Below are positions 1 through 7,167 of a stretch of 8,600 nt of DNA, in pieces. Source of the DNA: Spirochaetales bacterium (GTDB lineage: Bacteria > Spirochaetota > Spirochaetia > SZUA-6 > DRHE01). The notes below the pieces were generated by a model. That model was not told the DNA's origin. It searched no databases and saw nothing but the letters and a program-made list of their open reading frames with translations. Where the stretch lies: assembly GCA_023136785.1 (NCBI GenBank), contig JAGLQP010000069.1:1-8600 (forward strand). Reading direction: 5' to 3'. Every line of letters starts with the position of its first letter. The stretch's first letter is position 1. Made by a program: the position numbers and the translations under genes.

Positions 1-940
1 GGTTCTGGGGGAAGTTGTAGGTGCGAATCCGTTCGGAACGGTCTCCCGAACCGACCTGCATTCTTCGCGCCGCGGCCCGCTCTGCGTGCTTCTTCTCCTC
101 TTCCTGCTCGAACACGCGCGCCCGAAGCACCCGCAGTGCTTTTGCCTTGTTCTTATGCTGTGACTTCTCGTCCTGACAGGTGACCACCAATCCGGTGGGA
201 AGATGGGTGATCCGCACGGCGGAGTCTGTCGTATTCACACTCTGTCCGCCCGGCCCGGAGGAGCGGTAGACATCGATCCGCAGATCTTCCTGGCGGATGG
301 CAATTTCGGTCTGTTCCACCTCCGGCAGTACGGCGACGGTCACGGCGGAGGTGTGGATTCGGCCTCCCGCCTCAGTGACGGGAACCCGCTGAACCCTGTG
401 TACGCCGCTTTCGTAGCGAAGTCTTTCATAGACGCTCTTTCCACTGATCGAGAAGATAATATCCTTGAACCCTCCGATCTCGGTCTGATGGGAGGAGAGA
501 ATCTCAATGATCCAACGCCGCGCCTCTGCGTATTTGGAGTACATTCGGAACAGATCGGCGGCGAACAGAGCAGCCTCCTCGCCTCCGGTGCCGGCCCGGA
601 TCTCCATGATGATGTTCTTCAGGTCCATCGGGTCTTTGGGAATGAGCAGAACCTTGAGCTCCTGCTCCATCTCCTCCTCCCGCTTCTGTAGGGTTTCCAG
701 TTCCTCCCGGGCCAGGGCGATGAGCTCCCCCTCTCCCCCCTCTTCGATCAGCTGCTCGGTGCTATCGATCTCTGATTTCAGCTTCTTGTATCGGCCGTAC
801 CGCTCGACCACCTCCTCCAGGCCGGCCATTTCCCGCATCAGCTCCTTATAGCGCTGCTGATCCTTCATCACTGCCGGGTCGCAGAACAGGGTTTGCAGCT
901 CCTGGTAGCGTTCGATCATCTTGTCTAGTTTTTCAAACAT
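1..940 (-). CDS. prfA: Peptide chain release factor 1 (RF1), 3' end missing
   Basis: Class I release factor. It reads UAA and UAG stop codons in the ribosomal A site and triggers hydrolysis of peptidyl-tRNA in the cytoplasm. My translation from the ATG at 938-940 gives 313 codons before the window edge; the family is usually about 355-360 residues, so the C-terminus is missing. An N-terminal helical, charged region (about 1-100) is followed by RAGTGGEEA (115-123). Next comes [12 protein letters not shown], with the tripeptide PVT at 187-189. This is the RF1-type PxT anticodon-like motif, where RF2 has SPF. The catalytic loop GPGGQ has GGQ at 231-233. The late segment [17 protein letters not shown] is also RF1-like. 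The upstream Shine-Dalgarno is weak (GAGAG, 6 nt before the ATG). It is the last visible gene of the minus-strand run, about 50 nt after the rhomboid gene. The RF1-modifying gene prmC often follows prfA, but that would be outside the window. Confidence 0.97.
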   Translation of the reverse strand, partial: MFEKLDKMIERYQELQTLFCDPAVMKDQQRYKELMREMAGLEEVVERYGRYKKLKSEIDSTEQLIEEGGEGELIALAREELETLQKREEEMEQELKVLLIPKDPMDLKNIIMEIRAGTGGEEAALFAADLFRMYSKYAEARRWIIEILSSHQTEIGGFKDIIFSISGKSVYERLRYESGVHRVQRVPVTEAGGRIHTSAVTVAVLPEVEQTEIAIRQEDLRIDVYRSSGPGGQSVNTTDSAVRITHLPTGLVVTCQDEKSQHKNKAKALRVLRARVFEQEEEKKHAERAAARRMQVGSGDRSERIRTYNFPQN

Positions 941-990
941 GGTTTTCTCTCGAGTCCCAGAGGCTAAGGTACTATAAAAGAGATCCCCTT

Positions 991-1566
991 TCAATTGGGG
1001 TCAGAGGAAGAAGCCGGGCGTTTCGCTCTGGTGAAGATGAATCCAAACAAACTGCCGCAGATTCCGCCGATGATGTGGGCGAACTGGGATATGTTGTCCT
1101 CGGCGAAAGCGTTGATGAACTCCTTTGCTAAAAACAACACGACGATCAGAACAAAAGTCAGGGGGATCTCCCCGGATCGTATGTTGGTAAAAGAGCTCAA
1201 GAGGATCAGCATGAACACGATCCCGCTGGCTCCCATCAATCCGGTGGAGAAGAAGATGATGTTCAGGATTCCGGTAACCAGGGCTGTCATCATAAGCATC
1301 GCCAGCAGCGCTCCGGAACGATGCTTCTCCTCGAGCACCGGTCCTATCAGCAGGATGAAGCTGAAGTTGCTCATCAGGTGAAGCCAGTTTCTGTGCCCTG
1401 CAACGTGGGTGAACAGACGAAGGAAATCAAGGATCGACCCGCTGAAGGTTGGGTAGGAGACAAAAAAGGCCTCGGTGAATCCACCGACCACCTGATTGAT
1501 GATAAGAATCCCCGTGGACAGCAGTGTAAAGGTGAGAATTACAGGCGCATTGTAGCGGATTCGCAT
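991..1566 (-). CDS. Rhomboid family intramembrane serine protease
   Basis: Predicted six-helix membrane protease of 191 residues that cleaves other proteins inside the membrane; its substrate cannot be inferred here. Hydrophobic segments lie at roughly 9-27, 62-78, 86-108, 111-127, 135-150 and 160-178, about the size of the minimal bacterial rhomboid core. [10 protein letters not shown] matches the conserved helix with histidines and Asn67. GASG places the nucleophile at Ser114. AHIIGG in the last helix supplies the partner His164. The catalytic Ser-His dyad and the oxyanion-region Asn are therefore all present, so the protein should be active. The tail (180-191) is short, polar and probably cytoplasmic. 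The ATG at 1564-1566 is preceded by a weak TAGG. The gene lies 31 nt after the histidine kinase gene and about 50 nt before prfA on the same strand, suggesting co-transcription. Confidence 0.92.
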   Translation of the reverse strand: MRIRYNAPVILTFTLLSTGILIINQVVGGFTEAFFVSYPTFSGSILDFLRLFTHVAGHRNWLHLMSNFSFILLIGPVLEEKHRSGALLAMLMMTALVTGILNIIFFSTGLMGASGIVFMLILLSSFTNIRSGEIPLTFVLIVVLFLAKEFINAFAEDNISQFAHIIGGICGSLFGFIFTRAKRPASSSDPN

Positions 1567-1597
1567 GGGATTAACCTACGGACAGCCTCAAAAACTG

Positions 1598-3541
1598 TCA
1601 AGTGTCGAGGATCTTTCTGATCTTCCGCAGCAGAGCCTCGCTGGTAAAGGGTTTGGTGATCACATTCAGCTCTTCCGTCGGTTCATGGCCCATATTTGCC
1701 GAAATCATCAACACCTTTATGTTGGGCTGCATCTCCCGGATCTTCTCTACCAGATCGACACCTCTCATCTCAGGAAGCTCGGTTATGCTGATCAGGAGGT
1801 CCACATCTAAGGTCTTCCACAAGCCCAGGGCGTCGGAACCGCTGGCCGCGGCGTTCACCGTATACCCGTACTTCTGAAGCACCGTCTTGGTGTATCGCCG
1901 TACCTTGGCTTCGCTCTCCACCAGGAGGATTCGTTCACTTCCCTTCAGCTTTTCTTCCAGTTTGTGAGGCTCCTCGCTGAGAATCAGCTCCTCTTCAGTG
2001 ACCAGAGGGAAATACATGGTAAAACAGCTTCCCTTGCCCGGTTCGCTGTGAGCAAATATATAGCCGTCGTTCTGTTTGACGATTCCGTACACCGTGGACA
2101 GTCCCAACCCGGTGCCCTTGCCTGGATCCTTGGTGGTGAAAAAGGGCTCAAAGATGTGCTCCAAGGTCTCGGAGGACATCCCGACTCCCGTGTCCAGGAC
2201 CGAACAAAAAACGTAACTACCCGTGGGGACCATATAGAGCTCTCCGGAATCCGGTTTTTCGATGTCTGTTCTACGGGTTTCTATTGTTAGGATTCCGCCT
2301 TCGGGCATGGCATCTCGAGCATTGGCGGCCAGGTTGAGAATCACCTGCTCCACCTGAACCGGATCGGCATAGATGTTGAGAGGACCTTCCTGTCCACGGA
2401 TGTTCAGCCGCACCGCCTCCCCCACGAGTCTGGTGATCATCTCGTGGCTGCTGTACAGCAGCTTGTTGAGATCGACCACCTTAGGCTGAACCACCTGGCG
2501 GCGGCCGAAGGCGAGCAGCTGGCGAGTGAGGGCGGCCGCCCGTGAGGAGGTTGCCTTGATCTGTTCGATGTCCCGCCGCAGAGTATTCCCTTCTTCCAAC
2601 TCGTCGAGCAGCAGCTCGCAGTACCCGTTAATTACCATCAGCATGTTGTTGAAATCGTGGGCAATACCCCCGGCCAGCTGACCGACCGCTTCCATCTTCT
2701 GGGCTTGAAACAGCTGCTGCTCGAGCTTTTTGCGCTCTGTGATCTCATTGCCGATGCTCAGGATCCCAACGAGCTGTCCCATCTCGTTATAGATCGGTTT
2801 GTTCGACCAGGAGACCCAGATCGACTGCCCGTCCTTGGTGATGTTCTCATTTTCATTGTAGATGAACTCATTCGGTCTGTCGGTTATCCCCTCGATCATA
2901 GCTACCAGATCGCGGCCCGATGAATCCTTGTCCGGGACAATCGTCCCGATTACCGGCTGTCCTACCAAATCGGCTTGGCTGTAGCCCAGCAATCTCTGAC
3001 CATATTCGTTGATGAAGGTGATGACACCGTTGATATCCCAGCGCAAAATGATACTGTTGGCGTTCTCTACCAGCTCCCGGTACTTCTCTTCACTTCTCTC
3101 CAGCCGTGCTTGAGCTTCTCTGTAGGCGGTCATATCCCGAAAGCTCCACACCCTGCCGATGATCTGCTCCGAAATCACCAGAGGGGCTGAATAACGCTCG
3201 AAAACTCTTCCATCCTTAAAGGTGATAACATCTGTGGACTCATCGCTCGTATCATAAAGCTCATGGATCTTGTCCATGTAGGCCCGGGGATCTGTTACCT
3301 GGCCCATGACGTACTCGCGGATCTTGATGTCATCCTTGTCACGGATCATCTCCTGCGGAATCCGCCACATTTCCGCAAATCTGTTGTTGGAGAGAATGAT
3401 CCGACCATCCTTGTCGACCACCAGGATGCCGTCCGCCGTGGCTTCTATGGAGGCCTGAAAAAGCTGCTGCAGCTCCTGCACGACTACGCCTTTGAGATTG
3501 TCGTCGGCGAATGAGCGGTTGTTGCCCTTTGTCTTGCTCAC
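1598..3541 (-). CDS. PAS-PAS sensor histidine kinase with degenerate C-terminal receiver domain
   Basis: Soluble-looking hybrid sensor kinase of 647 residues with no membrane helix, so it probably senses a cytoplasmic signal. Domains in order: PAS 1 (about 27-140), PAS 2 (about 150-270), HisKA dimerisation/phosphoacceptor domain with GGIAHDFNN (His295), HATPase with N-box NLAANARDAM (403-412), DTGVGM (450-455), FEPFFTT (464-470) and GKGTGLGL (474-481), then a receiver-like domain (about 535-645). The kinase core looks intact. The receiver does not: the usual acidic pair after strand 1 reads VESE (541-544), and the phosphoacceptor position in DLLISITELP (581-590) is Ile586 instead of Asp. Ser614 and Lys630 (TKPF) remain. 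It probably signals to another response regulator not in this window. The start is GTG at 3539-3541, 4 nt after the manB stop, with AAGAGG rather far upstream (13 nt). A GTG at 3479-3481 preceded by AAAGG is an alternative that would keep both PAS domains. Confidence 0.93.
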   Translation of the reverse strand: MSKTKGNNRSFADDNLKGVVVQELQQLFQASIEATADGILVVDKDGRIILSNNRFAEMWRIPQEMIRDKDDIKIREYVMGQVTDPRAYMDKIHELYDTSDESTDVITFKDGRVFERYSAPLVISEQIIGRVWSFRDMTAYREAQARLERSEEKYRELVENANSIILRWDINGVITFINEYGQRLLGYSQADLVGQPVIGTIVPDKDSSGRDLVAMIEGITDRPNEFIYNENENITKDGQSIWVSWSNKPIYNEMGQLVGILSIGNEITERKKLEQQLFQAQKMEAVGQLAGGIAHDFNNMLMVINGYCELLLDELEEGNTLRRDIEQIKATSSRAAALTRQLLAFGRRQVVQPKVVDLNKLLYSSHEMITRLVGEAVRLNIRGQEGPLNIYADPVQVEQVILNLAANARDAMPEGGILTIETRRTDIEKPDSGELYMVPTGSYVFCSVLDTGVGMSSETLEHIFEPFFTTKDPGKGTGLGLSTVYGIVKQNDGYIFAHSEPGKGSCFTMYFPLVTEEELILSEEPHKLEEKLKGSERILLVESEAKVRRYTKTVLQKYGYTVNAAASGSDALGLWKTLDVDLLISITELPEMRGVDLVEKIREMQPNIKVLMISANMGHEPTEELNVITKPFTSEALLRKIRKILDT

Positions 3542-3545
3542 AGAT

Positions 3546-4895
3546 CTAGACGAACCTCTTCAGAAACTCAAGTATTTCTTCTGTCTTTTGTTCCGCGACC
3601 CGGCGGCTCACCGCTTCGAGACGCAATCGGATCAAGGGCTCGGTGTTGCTCGGGCGGACGTTGAACCAGTAATCAGGAAATTCCACGCTCACCCCATCGA
3701 GCTTGCTGATCGTCCCACCGGTTGCGCCGTAGTGACGCTCCAGCTCTTTCAACACCTTCTCTTTATCGGCAATCTCTATATTGATCTCCCCGGACTGGTA
3801 GTAGCGCCCGCGCAGCGGAGCCAGAAGCTCTGAAAGGGGTTTCCGGCGTTTGTGCAGGAGTTTGAGCAGGACAACCAGGGCATAGGCGGCTGACTCCGTG
3901 TAGTAGCTGTCGGTAACCTTGAAGTACACGTGCCCCGAGGTCTCGACCCCGAACACGGCGCCTTCGGCGATCATGACATCGTAGAGAAAGGTGTAGCCGA
4001 CCCGGGAGACGACCGGTTTCCCGCCCAGCTCTCCGATGCGCTGCGGTAACGCCCGGGAGGAGATCAGATCGTAGACGATAGCAGCGCCGGGCTGCTCGCT
4101 TAGAAGCTCTTCGGCAATCAGCGCCGCAATGTAATAGTTGGCCACGCTCTCCCCGTGTTCGTCGAGGAAAACGACCCGATCGCCGTCCCCGTCCAGAAGA
4201 GCCCCCAGATCGGCACCGTGCTCCAACACCTTCGCCGCTGCGTGAAGCCTGCTTTCGGGTTTGAGGGGATTGGGATCCCGGCTCAAGAAAGAACCATCCG
4301 GCTGCTCGTTGAGGATGTAGCTGTGCAGAGGTATCTTGTCGCTTATACTGCGGAAAACCCGGCCTGCCGAACCGTTCCCCACGTCGATGACCACTTTGCT
4401 TTTCAGCTTCACACCCTTGAGGGCAGCGGTAACGAAATCGACGTATTCATCGATACGGTCCACTTCATCGAAGGATCCGCCGCGCAGAACCGGTTCTTCC
4501 CCCATTCCAGCAACCAGTCCTTCGATTTCCTTCAAGCCCTTCTCGTAGCTGACCGAACCCCCCCGATCGTCGTACAATTTAAAACCGTGGTATTCCGGCG
4601 GGTTGTGGGAGGCGGTAACCATGACGCCCGCCTCGTATCCTTCTTTCATTTGGTAGAAGTGCAGCTGAGGGGTGGTGACCATGCCGATACCCCGCACCTT
4701 CTTTCCCTCCGCCACCAATCCGTGGCTCAGAGCCTGATACAGCTCCTCCGAGTAGTTGCGGGCGTCGTAACCGATCATGAAGGAACTTTTCCGGATGTAG
4801 CGGGCAAAGGCGCGGCCTATCTTGTAGGCCAGGGCAGTATCAATATCTTTTCCGTATACTCCGCGAATGTCGTAGGTTTTAAATATTCCTGCCAT
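3546..4895 (-). CDS. manB: Phosphomannomutase/phosphoglucomutase
   Basis: Alpha-D-phosphohexomutase of 449 residues that interconverts hexose 6-phosphate and hexose 1-phosphate. It feeds GDP-mannose or UDP-glucose for cell-surface polysaccharides and glycoconjugates. All four family signatures are present in order: the phosphoserine loop TASHNP (94-99, catalytic Ser96), the metal-binding loop DGDGDR (235-240), the sugar-binding loop GVETSGH (316-322, usual form GGExSGH, with Glu318 and Ser320 kept), and the phosphate-binding loop RPSNTEP (414-420). The N-terminal FKTYDIRG is also typical of the bacterial PMM/PGM subgroup. The length is normal, so it should be active. The choice between mannose and glucose cannot be settled from sequence alone. 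It starts at an ATG with a very strong Shine-Dalgarno. It lies 39 nt after the methyltransferase gene and 4 nt before the kinase gene, consistent with one transcript. Confidence 0.95.
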   Translation of the reverse strand: MAGIFKTYDIRGVYGKDIDTALAYKIGRAFARYIRKSSFMIGYDARNYSEELYQALSHGLVAEGKKVRGIGMVTTPQLHFYQMKEGYEAGVMVTASHNPPEYHGFKLYDDRGGSVSYEKGLKEIEGLVAGMGEEPVLRGGSFDEVDRIDEYVDFVTAALKGVKLKSKVVIDVGNGSAGRVFRSISDKIPLHSYILNEQPDGSFLSRDPNPLKPESRLHAAAKVLEHGADLGALLDGDGDRVVFLDEHGESVANYYIAALIAEELLSEQPGAAIVYDLISSRALPQRIGELGGKPVVSRVGYTFLYDVMIAEGAVFGVETSGHVYFKVTDSYYTESAAYALVVLLKLLHKRRKPLSELLAPLRGRYYQSGEINIEIADKEKVLKELERHYGATGGTISKLDGVSVEFPDYWFNVRPSNTEPLIRLRLEAVSRRVAEQKTEEILEFLKRFV

Positions 4896-4900
4896 GTGTC

Positions 4901-4908
4901 CTCCTCCC
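4901..4908 (-). promoter_or_regulatory. Strong Shine-Dalgarno of manB
   Basis: On the minus strand GGGAGGAG ends 5 nt before the manB ATG. It is the strongest ribosome binding site in the minus-strand run and fixes the ATG at 4893-4895 as the start. It may let manB be translated well even if it lies second in a longer transcript. Confidence 0.85.
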
Positions 4909-4934
4909 TACGGATCCCTATCCATTCTACAGCT

Positions 4935-6944
4935 TCAGGATTGTTTACGGAACACTAAAATATTCTGGTGAATCATCGAGGGAATATATTCGTACTGATA
5001 CCCGTATATGTGGAGAGATTTGCTCACATCGTACCAGATAAGATTGGCCTTTGGGATCAGTCCCAGGCCGGTCAAGGCTGAAGCCAGGTCGGAACTGAGG
5101 AAATGATAGCGGCCGCTGTGGTACATATCACCGATGAACACAACCAGATAGCCCTTGTCCTTGAGCAGCGGCACGGCCTCAGCAAATACGGCGGCCATTT
5201 CCTCGAGCCAGTGCTCCTTGCTCTCATAATTGTTCCTGTTGAAAGCGGCGAGCTTTGATCGCCGGAGTTCTCTCTGCCCTTCCCCGACCCGTTTGTATTT
5301 CCCGTTGCTCTTTTCAGCCCTGTCCATGTGCCAGTAGGGCACATCCGTGAGAAGCAGATCGAATTCTTCTTCATTTTTAGCTAAAACGGGCAGCTCGGCC
5401 CGGCTGTCCCCGCAGATCATCCTCTGTTCGGGGATCTTTTCCAATGAGCACACTTGGCGGTAGATCTCGATCCACCGCGGATTGATCTCGATTCCCACTG
5501 CGTTTCTACCGCGCAACCCCGCCCCCAACAGCGTTCCGCCGACACCGGCAAAAGGATCGAGGACCCGCCCGTCTCGCTTGGTGAACACCTCGATCAGATC
5601 CGCGCAGAGATCGGGCGGCTTCTGCCCCCCATGGCTGGAACGGAGTTTGTGCTGCAGATTGGGCGGGTACTGCTTGTTGATGACGCTCTTGCTCCAGTAT
5701 ACCCACTCTTTTCCCGTCAGGTCGTTGAGCCGATTTCGGGGAGAGTAATACCCCCGGCTCTCTCCCTGCTCGGTGAACAGCTCTATTTTTTCGGTCTTCT
5801 TCCGTGGGGTAGAGCGGCGGGTCCCAACGCCGCTCACCCGGCGGCCGGGTGCCGTACGACAGTAGAAGATCCGCTCGGAAAGCATGCGCTTGCGGGAGCT
5901 TCCCGCTCCGTTTCCAAACACGGAGTACTCCCGAGAAAAAACTTCCAGCTTTCCCCGGCGGCTGAAGATCTCCCGAATCGTTTTCTCCGGAATGATCCCT
6001 TCGCTGTTGTAGCTCAAAAAGATATGCTTGGCCCGGGCCGCCTCGATCAGCTCCTCGAGGGCCCGGGCGGCTTCGTTCTTGCGGGAGTAACGGCTCTTCA
6101 GGTGATCCCGCTGAAACTTTCTCGTTTTTCCATGCAGGGGCGGCTTGTCCCAACGGAGGATGTTTTCCAGTACATGGTAGCAGTCGACGTACTGGCGGGT
6201 ATTGTACGGAGGATCGAGATAGAGGACCTCCGCCTCCAGATGGCGGATGAGGCGATTGGCGTCCTGGTTGTACACCTCATTCCCATCATTGCCGATCAGC
6301 TCGATCTCCGGTACCCGCAGCCGCAGAGGCTTGTGTACGTTGCTGTCGATCAGGTGTCTGTCCGCCTGCTCCCGATTGTCGATGTGTTTGAGGAAGGCGT
6401 CGTACTGGCCTACCGTGTTCGCCGCCTTGTCAACGGCCAGAAGCAGGCTGGTCAACAGGACGAAACGCTCCTGTTCGCTGCAGCGTTGTTCCGCATAGAT
6501 GGACTCGATGGCCTCCCGGATCGCATCGATGCGGGCGGCGTTGTGCTTCGTGAAATAGGTACCGCCGTAGCTCGCGTAGGCGTAGCCCTGAATGGGGGTA
6601 CAGCGGTTGAGCTCCTCGATCAGAGCACCCACCCGGTCCAGGTCCACCGTGGCCCCGCTCGAGGTCAGATAGGCCCGGTTCACTACGTAGTTGGAGAAAA
6701 GCAGGTCATTGGCGATAACCGTGGAGGCGTGAGCCCGAAAGGAATTCCCCACCACCCCGGTTCCGGCAAACAGGTCGACAAAGACATCGATCTCCGGTAC
6801 CCGCGATAGGATCGTATCGGTCAGGAAATCGAGCAGCCGATATTTCGAGCCGAGATATTTACGATTTTGGGGCAAAACTCCCCGACTGCGAGATCTTTCG
6901 GCAAGAACGCCTGTGGAAATTTGTGAAATAGTGTCCCCTCCCAA
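4935..6944 (-). CDS. Fused double DNA methyltransferase (D12-class adenine MTase plus N4/N6 amino-MTase domain)
   Basis: A 669-residue protein with two S-adenosylmethionine-dependent DNA methyltransferase domains. Domain 1 (about 25-365) looks like a D12-class N6-adenine methyltransferase: NRKYLGSK (27-34), SAM motif DLFAGTG (57-63), catalytic DPPY (244-247), then FLSYNSEG (309-316). A basic linker (about 365-390) leads to domain 2 (about 400-669), with QKPPDL, SAM motif DPFAGVGG (463-470), GIEINP and the catalytic-type TDVPYW (533-538). Domain 2 is of the N6-adenine/N4-cytosine amino-MTase type. Its motif has Val535 where the usual form has Pro, so its activity is less certain. No restriction endonuclease gene is seen beside it; it may be a solitary or epigenetic methylase, or the partner may lie elsewhere. 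The target sites cannot be read from sequence. The ORF opens with TTG at 6942-6944, but a GGGAGGGG Shine-Dalgarno-like stretch lies at 6935-6942, just inside it. The true start may therefore be downstream: ATT at 6927-6929, or the TTG at codon 24 just before the first motif. Confidence 0.88.
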   Translation of the reverse strand: MGGDTISQISTGVLAERSRSRGVLPQNRKYLGSKYRLLDFLTDTILSRVPEIDVFVDLFAGTGVVGNSFRAHASTVIANDLLFSNYVVNRAYLTSSGATVDLDRVGALIEELNRCTPIQGYAYASYGGTYFTKHNAARIDAIREAIESIYAEQRCSEQERFVLLTSLLLAVDKAANTVGQYDAFLKHIDNREQADRHLIDSNVHKPLRLRVPEIELIGNDGNEVYNQDANRLIRHLEAEVLYLDPPYNTRQYVDCYHVLENILRWDKPPLHGKTRKFQRDHLKSRYSRKNEAARALEELIEAARAKHIFLSYNSEGIIPEKTIREIFSRRGKLEVFSREYSVFGNGAGSSRKRMLSERIFYCRTAPGRRVSGVGTRRSTPRKKTEKIELFTEQGESRGYYSPRNRLNDLTGKEWVYWSKSVINKQYPPNLQHKLRSSHGGQKPPDLCADLIEVFTKRDGRVLDPFAGVGGTLLGAGLRGRNAVGIEINPRWIEIYRQVCSLEKIPEQRMICGDSRAELPVLAKNEEEFDLLLTDVPYWHMDRAEKSNGKYKRVGEGQRELRRSKLAAFNRNNYESKEHWLEEMAAVFAEAVPLLKDKGYLVVFIGDMYHSGRYHFLSSDLASALTGLGLIPKANLIWYDVSKSLHIYGYQYEYIPSMIHQNILVFRKQS
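6935..6942 (-). promoter_or_regulatory. Shine-Dalgarno-like GGGAGGGG inside the apparent methyltransferase 5' end
   Basis: Purine-rich GGGAGGGG on the minus strand overlaps the first codons of the longest methyltransferase reading frame. It sits 5 nt before an in-frame ATT at 6927-6929. No ATG or GTG lies in frame at a suitable distance. If this is the ribosome binding site, the TTG at 6942-6944 cannot be the start. Confidence 0.5.
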
Positions 6945-6958
6945 TTAGGTAACGCCAC

Positions 6959-6987
6959 AGTATACCCGGATTTCAGTTAATGCGCAA
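6959..6987 (-). promoter_or_regulatory. Candidate sigma-70-type promoter for the methyltransferase-manB-kinase-rhomboid-prfA run
   Basis: Read on the minus strand: TTGCGC (6982-6987), 17-nt spacer, TATACT (6959-6964). The -10 matches consensus at five of six bases; the -35 matches at only three. The predicted transcription start is near 6951-6953, only some 8 nt before the apparent TTG start codon. That supports a true translation start further downstream. Confidence 0.45.
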
Positions 6988-7065
6988 TGGTTGTTGGCGG
7001 GTGGATGCGGGCAAACGGTGTGGGTCGCCCTCCTGAATTTTGGGTGCCGCTGCATTGTGGTTCTG

Positions 7066-7093
7066 TTGAAATTTTAAAGTAAAACTTTAAAAT
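7066..7093 (+). promoter_or_regulatory. Candidate sigma-70-type promoter for the DUF4143-like gene
   Basis: TTGAAA (7066-7071), 16-nt spacer, TAAAAT (7088-7093). Both hexamers are close to consensus. A perfect inverted repeat covers the spacer and the -10, so a protein bound there would block RNA polymerase. The predicted start near 7100 gives a leader of about 65 nt containing a stem-loop. Confidence 0.5.
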
Positions 7094-7095
7094 TT
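7069..7095. repeat. Perfect 12-3-12 inverted repeat, candidate operator
   Basis: AAATTTTAAAGT (7069-7080), spacer AAA (7081-7083), ACTTTAAAATTT (7084-7095): twelve matching base pairs around a 3-nt centre. No T-run follows it on the plus strand, which argues against a classical terminator. Its overlap with the TTGAAA/TAAAAT promoter suggests a dimeric regulator site. Which protein binds is unknown; the winged-helix-like product of the adjacent gene is one possibility. Confidence 0.7.
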
Positions 7096-7127
7096 GCCGT
7101 TTTCCTTAGTGTTTGGGAACGTCTCTG

Positions 7128-7149
7128 TAAAAACACATCTGCGTTTTTA
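7128..7149 (+). promoter_or_regulatory. Stem-loop in the leader of the DUF4143-like gene
   Basis: TAAAAAC (7128-7134) pairs with GTTTTTA (7143-7149). After one A/C mismatch there is a C-G pair closing the loop ATCT (7137-7140). The stem ends 5 nt before the Shine-Dalgarno AGGAGG, so it could influence translation, or it may be a weak terminator or attenuator. The pairs are mostly A-T, so stability is modest. Confidence 0.35.
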
Positions 7150-7154
7150 TATAT

Positions 7155-7160
7155 AGGAGG
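7155..7160 (+). promoter_or_regulatory. Consensus Shine-Dalgarno AGGAGG deciding a TTG start
   Basis: AGGAGG lies 7 nt before the TTG at 7168-7170. There is no ATG or GTG in frame near it, so this site supports TTG as the true start of the small plus-strand gene and argues that the gene is expressed. Confidence 0.8.
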
Positions 7161-7167
7161 AAAAACC

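Larger units (their letters stand above)
6945..7167. other. Divergent intergenic regulatory region
   Basis: A 223-bp stretch between two divergent genes with no credible ORF. The half nearer the methyltransferase is G/C-rich and carries a minus-strand promoter candidate. The half nearer the plus-strand gene is A/T-rich and carries a promoter candidate, a perfect inverted repeat and a second stem-loop. It appears to control transcription in both directions. Confidence 0.7.

Noticed and set aside
203..851. Two overlapping plus-strand open frames over prfA
   Set aside because: Both are antisense to RF1 coding sequence with GGQ and PVT motifs; compositions are low-complexity shadows.
1..940. Release factor 2 instead of release factor 1
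   Set aside because: The recognition motif is PVT rather than SPF, and no programmed frameshift site is seen near the start.
985..1000. GGGG/CCCC hairpin at the end of the rhomboid gene as a terminator
   Set aside because: The stem is only 4 bp with an 8-nt loop and overlaps the stop codon. The T-rich stretch after it is broken, so it is too weak to call a terminator between rhomboid and prfA.
4155..4958. Plus-strand open frame of 267 codons
   Set aside because: Antisense to manB, whose four signature motifs are intact; no family features and no ribosome binding site.
5454..6809. Long plus-strand open frame of 451 codons
   Set aside because: It is wholly antisense to the methyltransferase gene, which has clear family motifs along its length. 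The translation shows no recognisable domain and is a typical GC-rich shadow frame.
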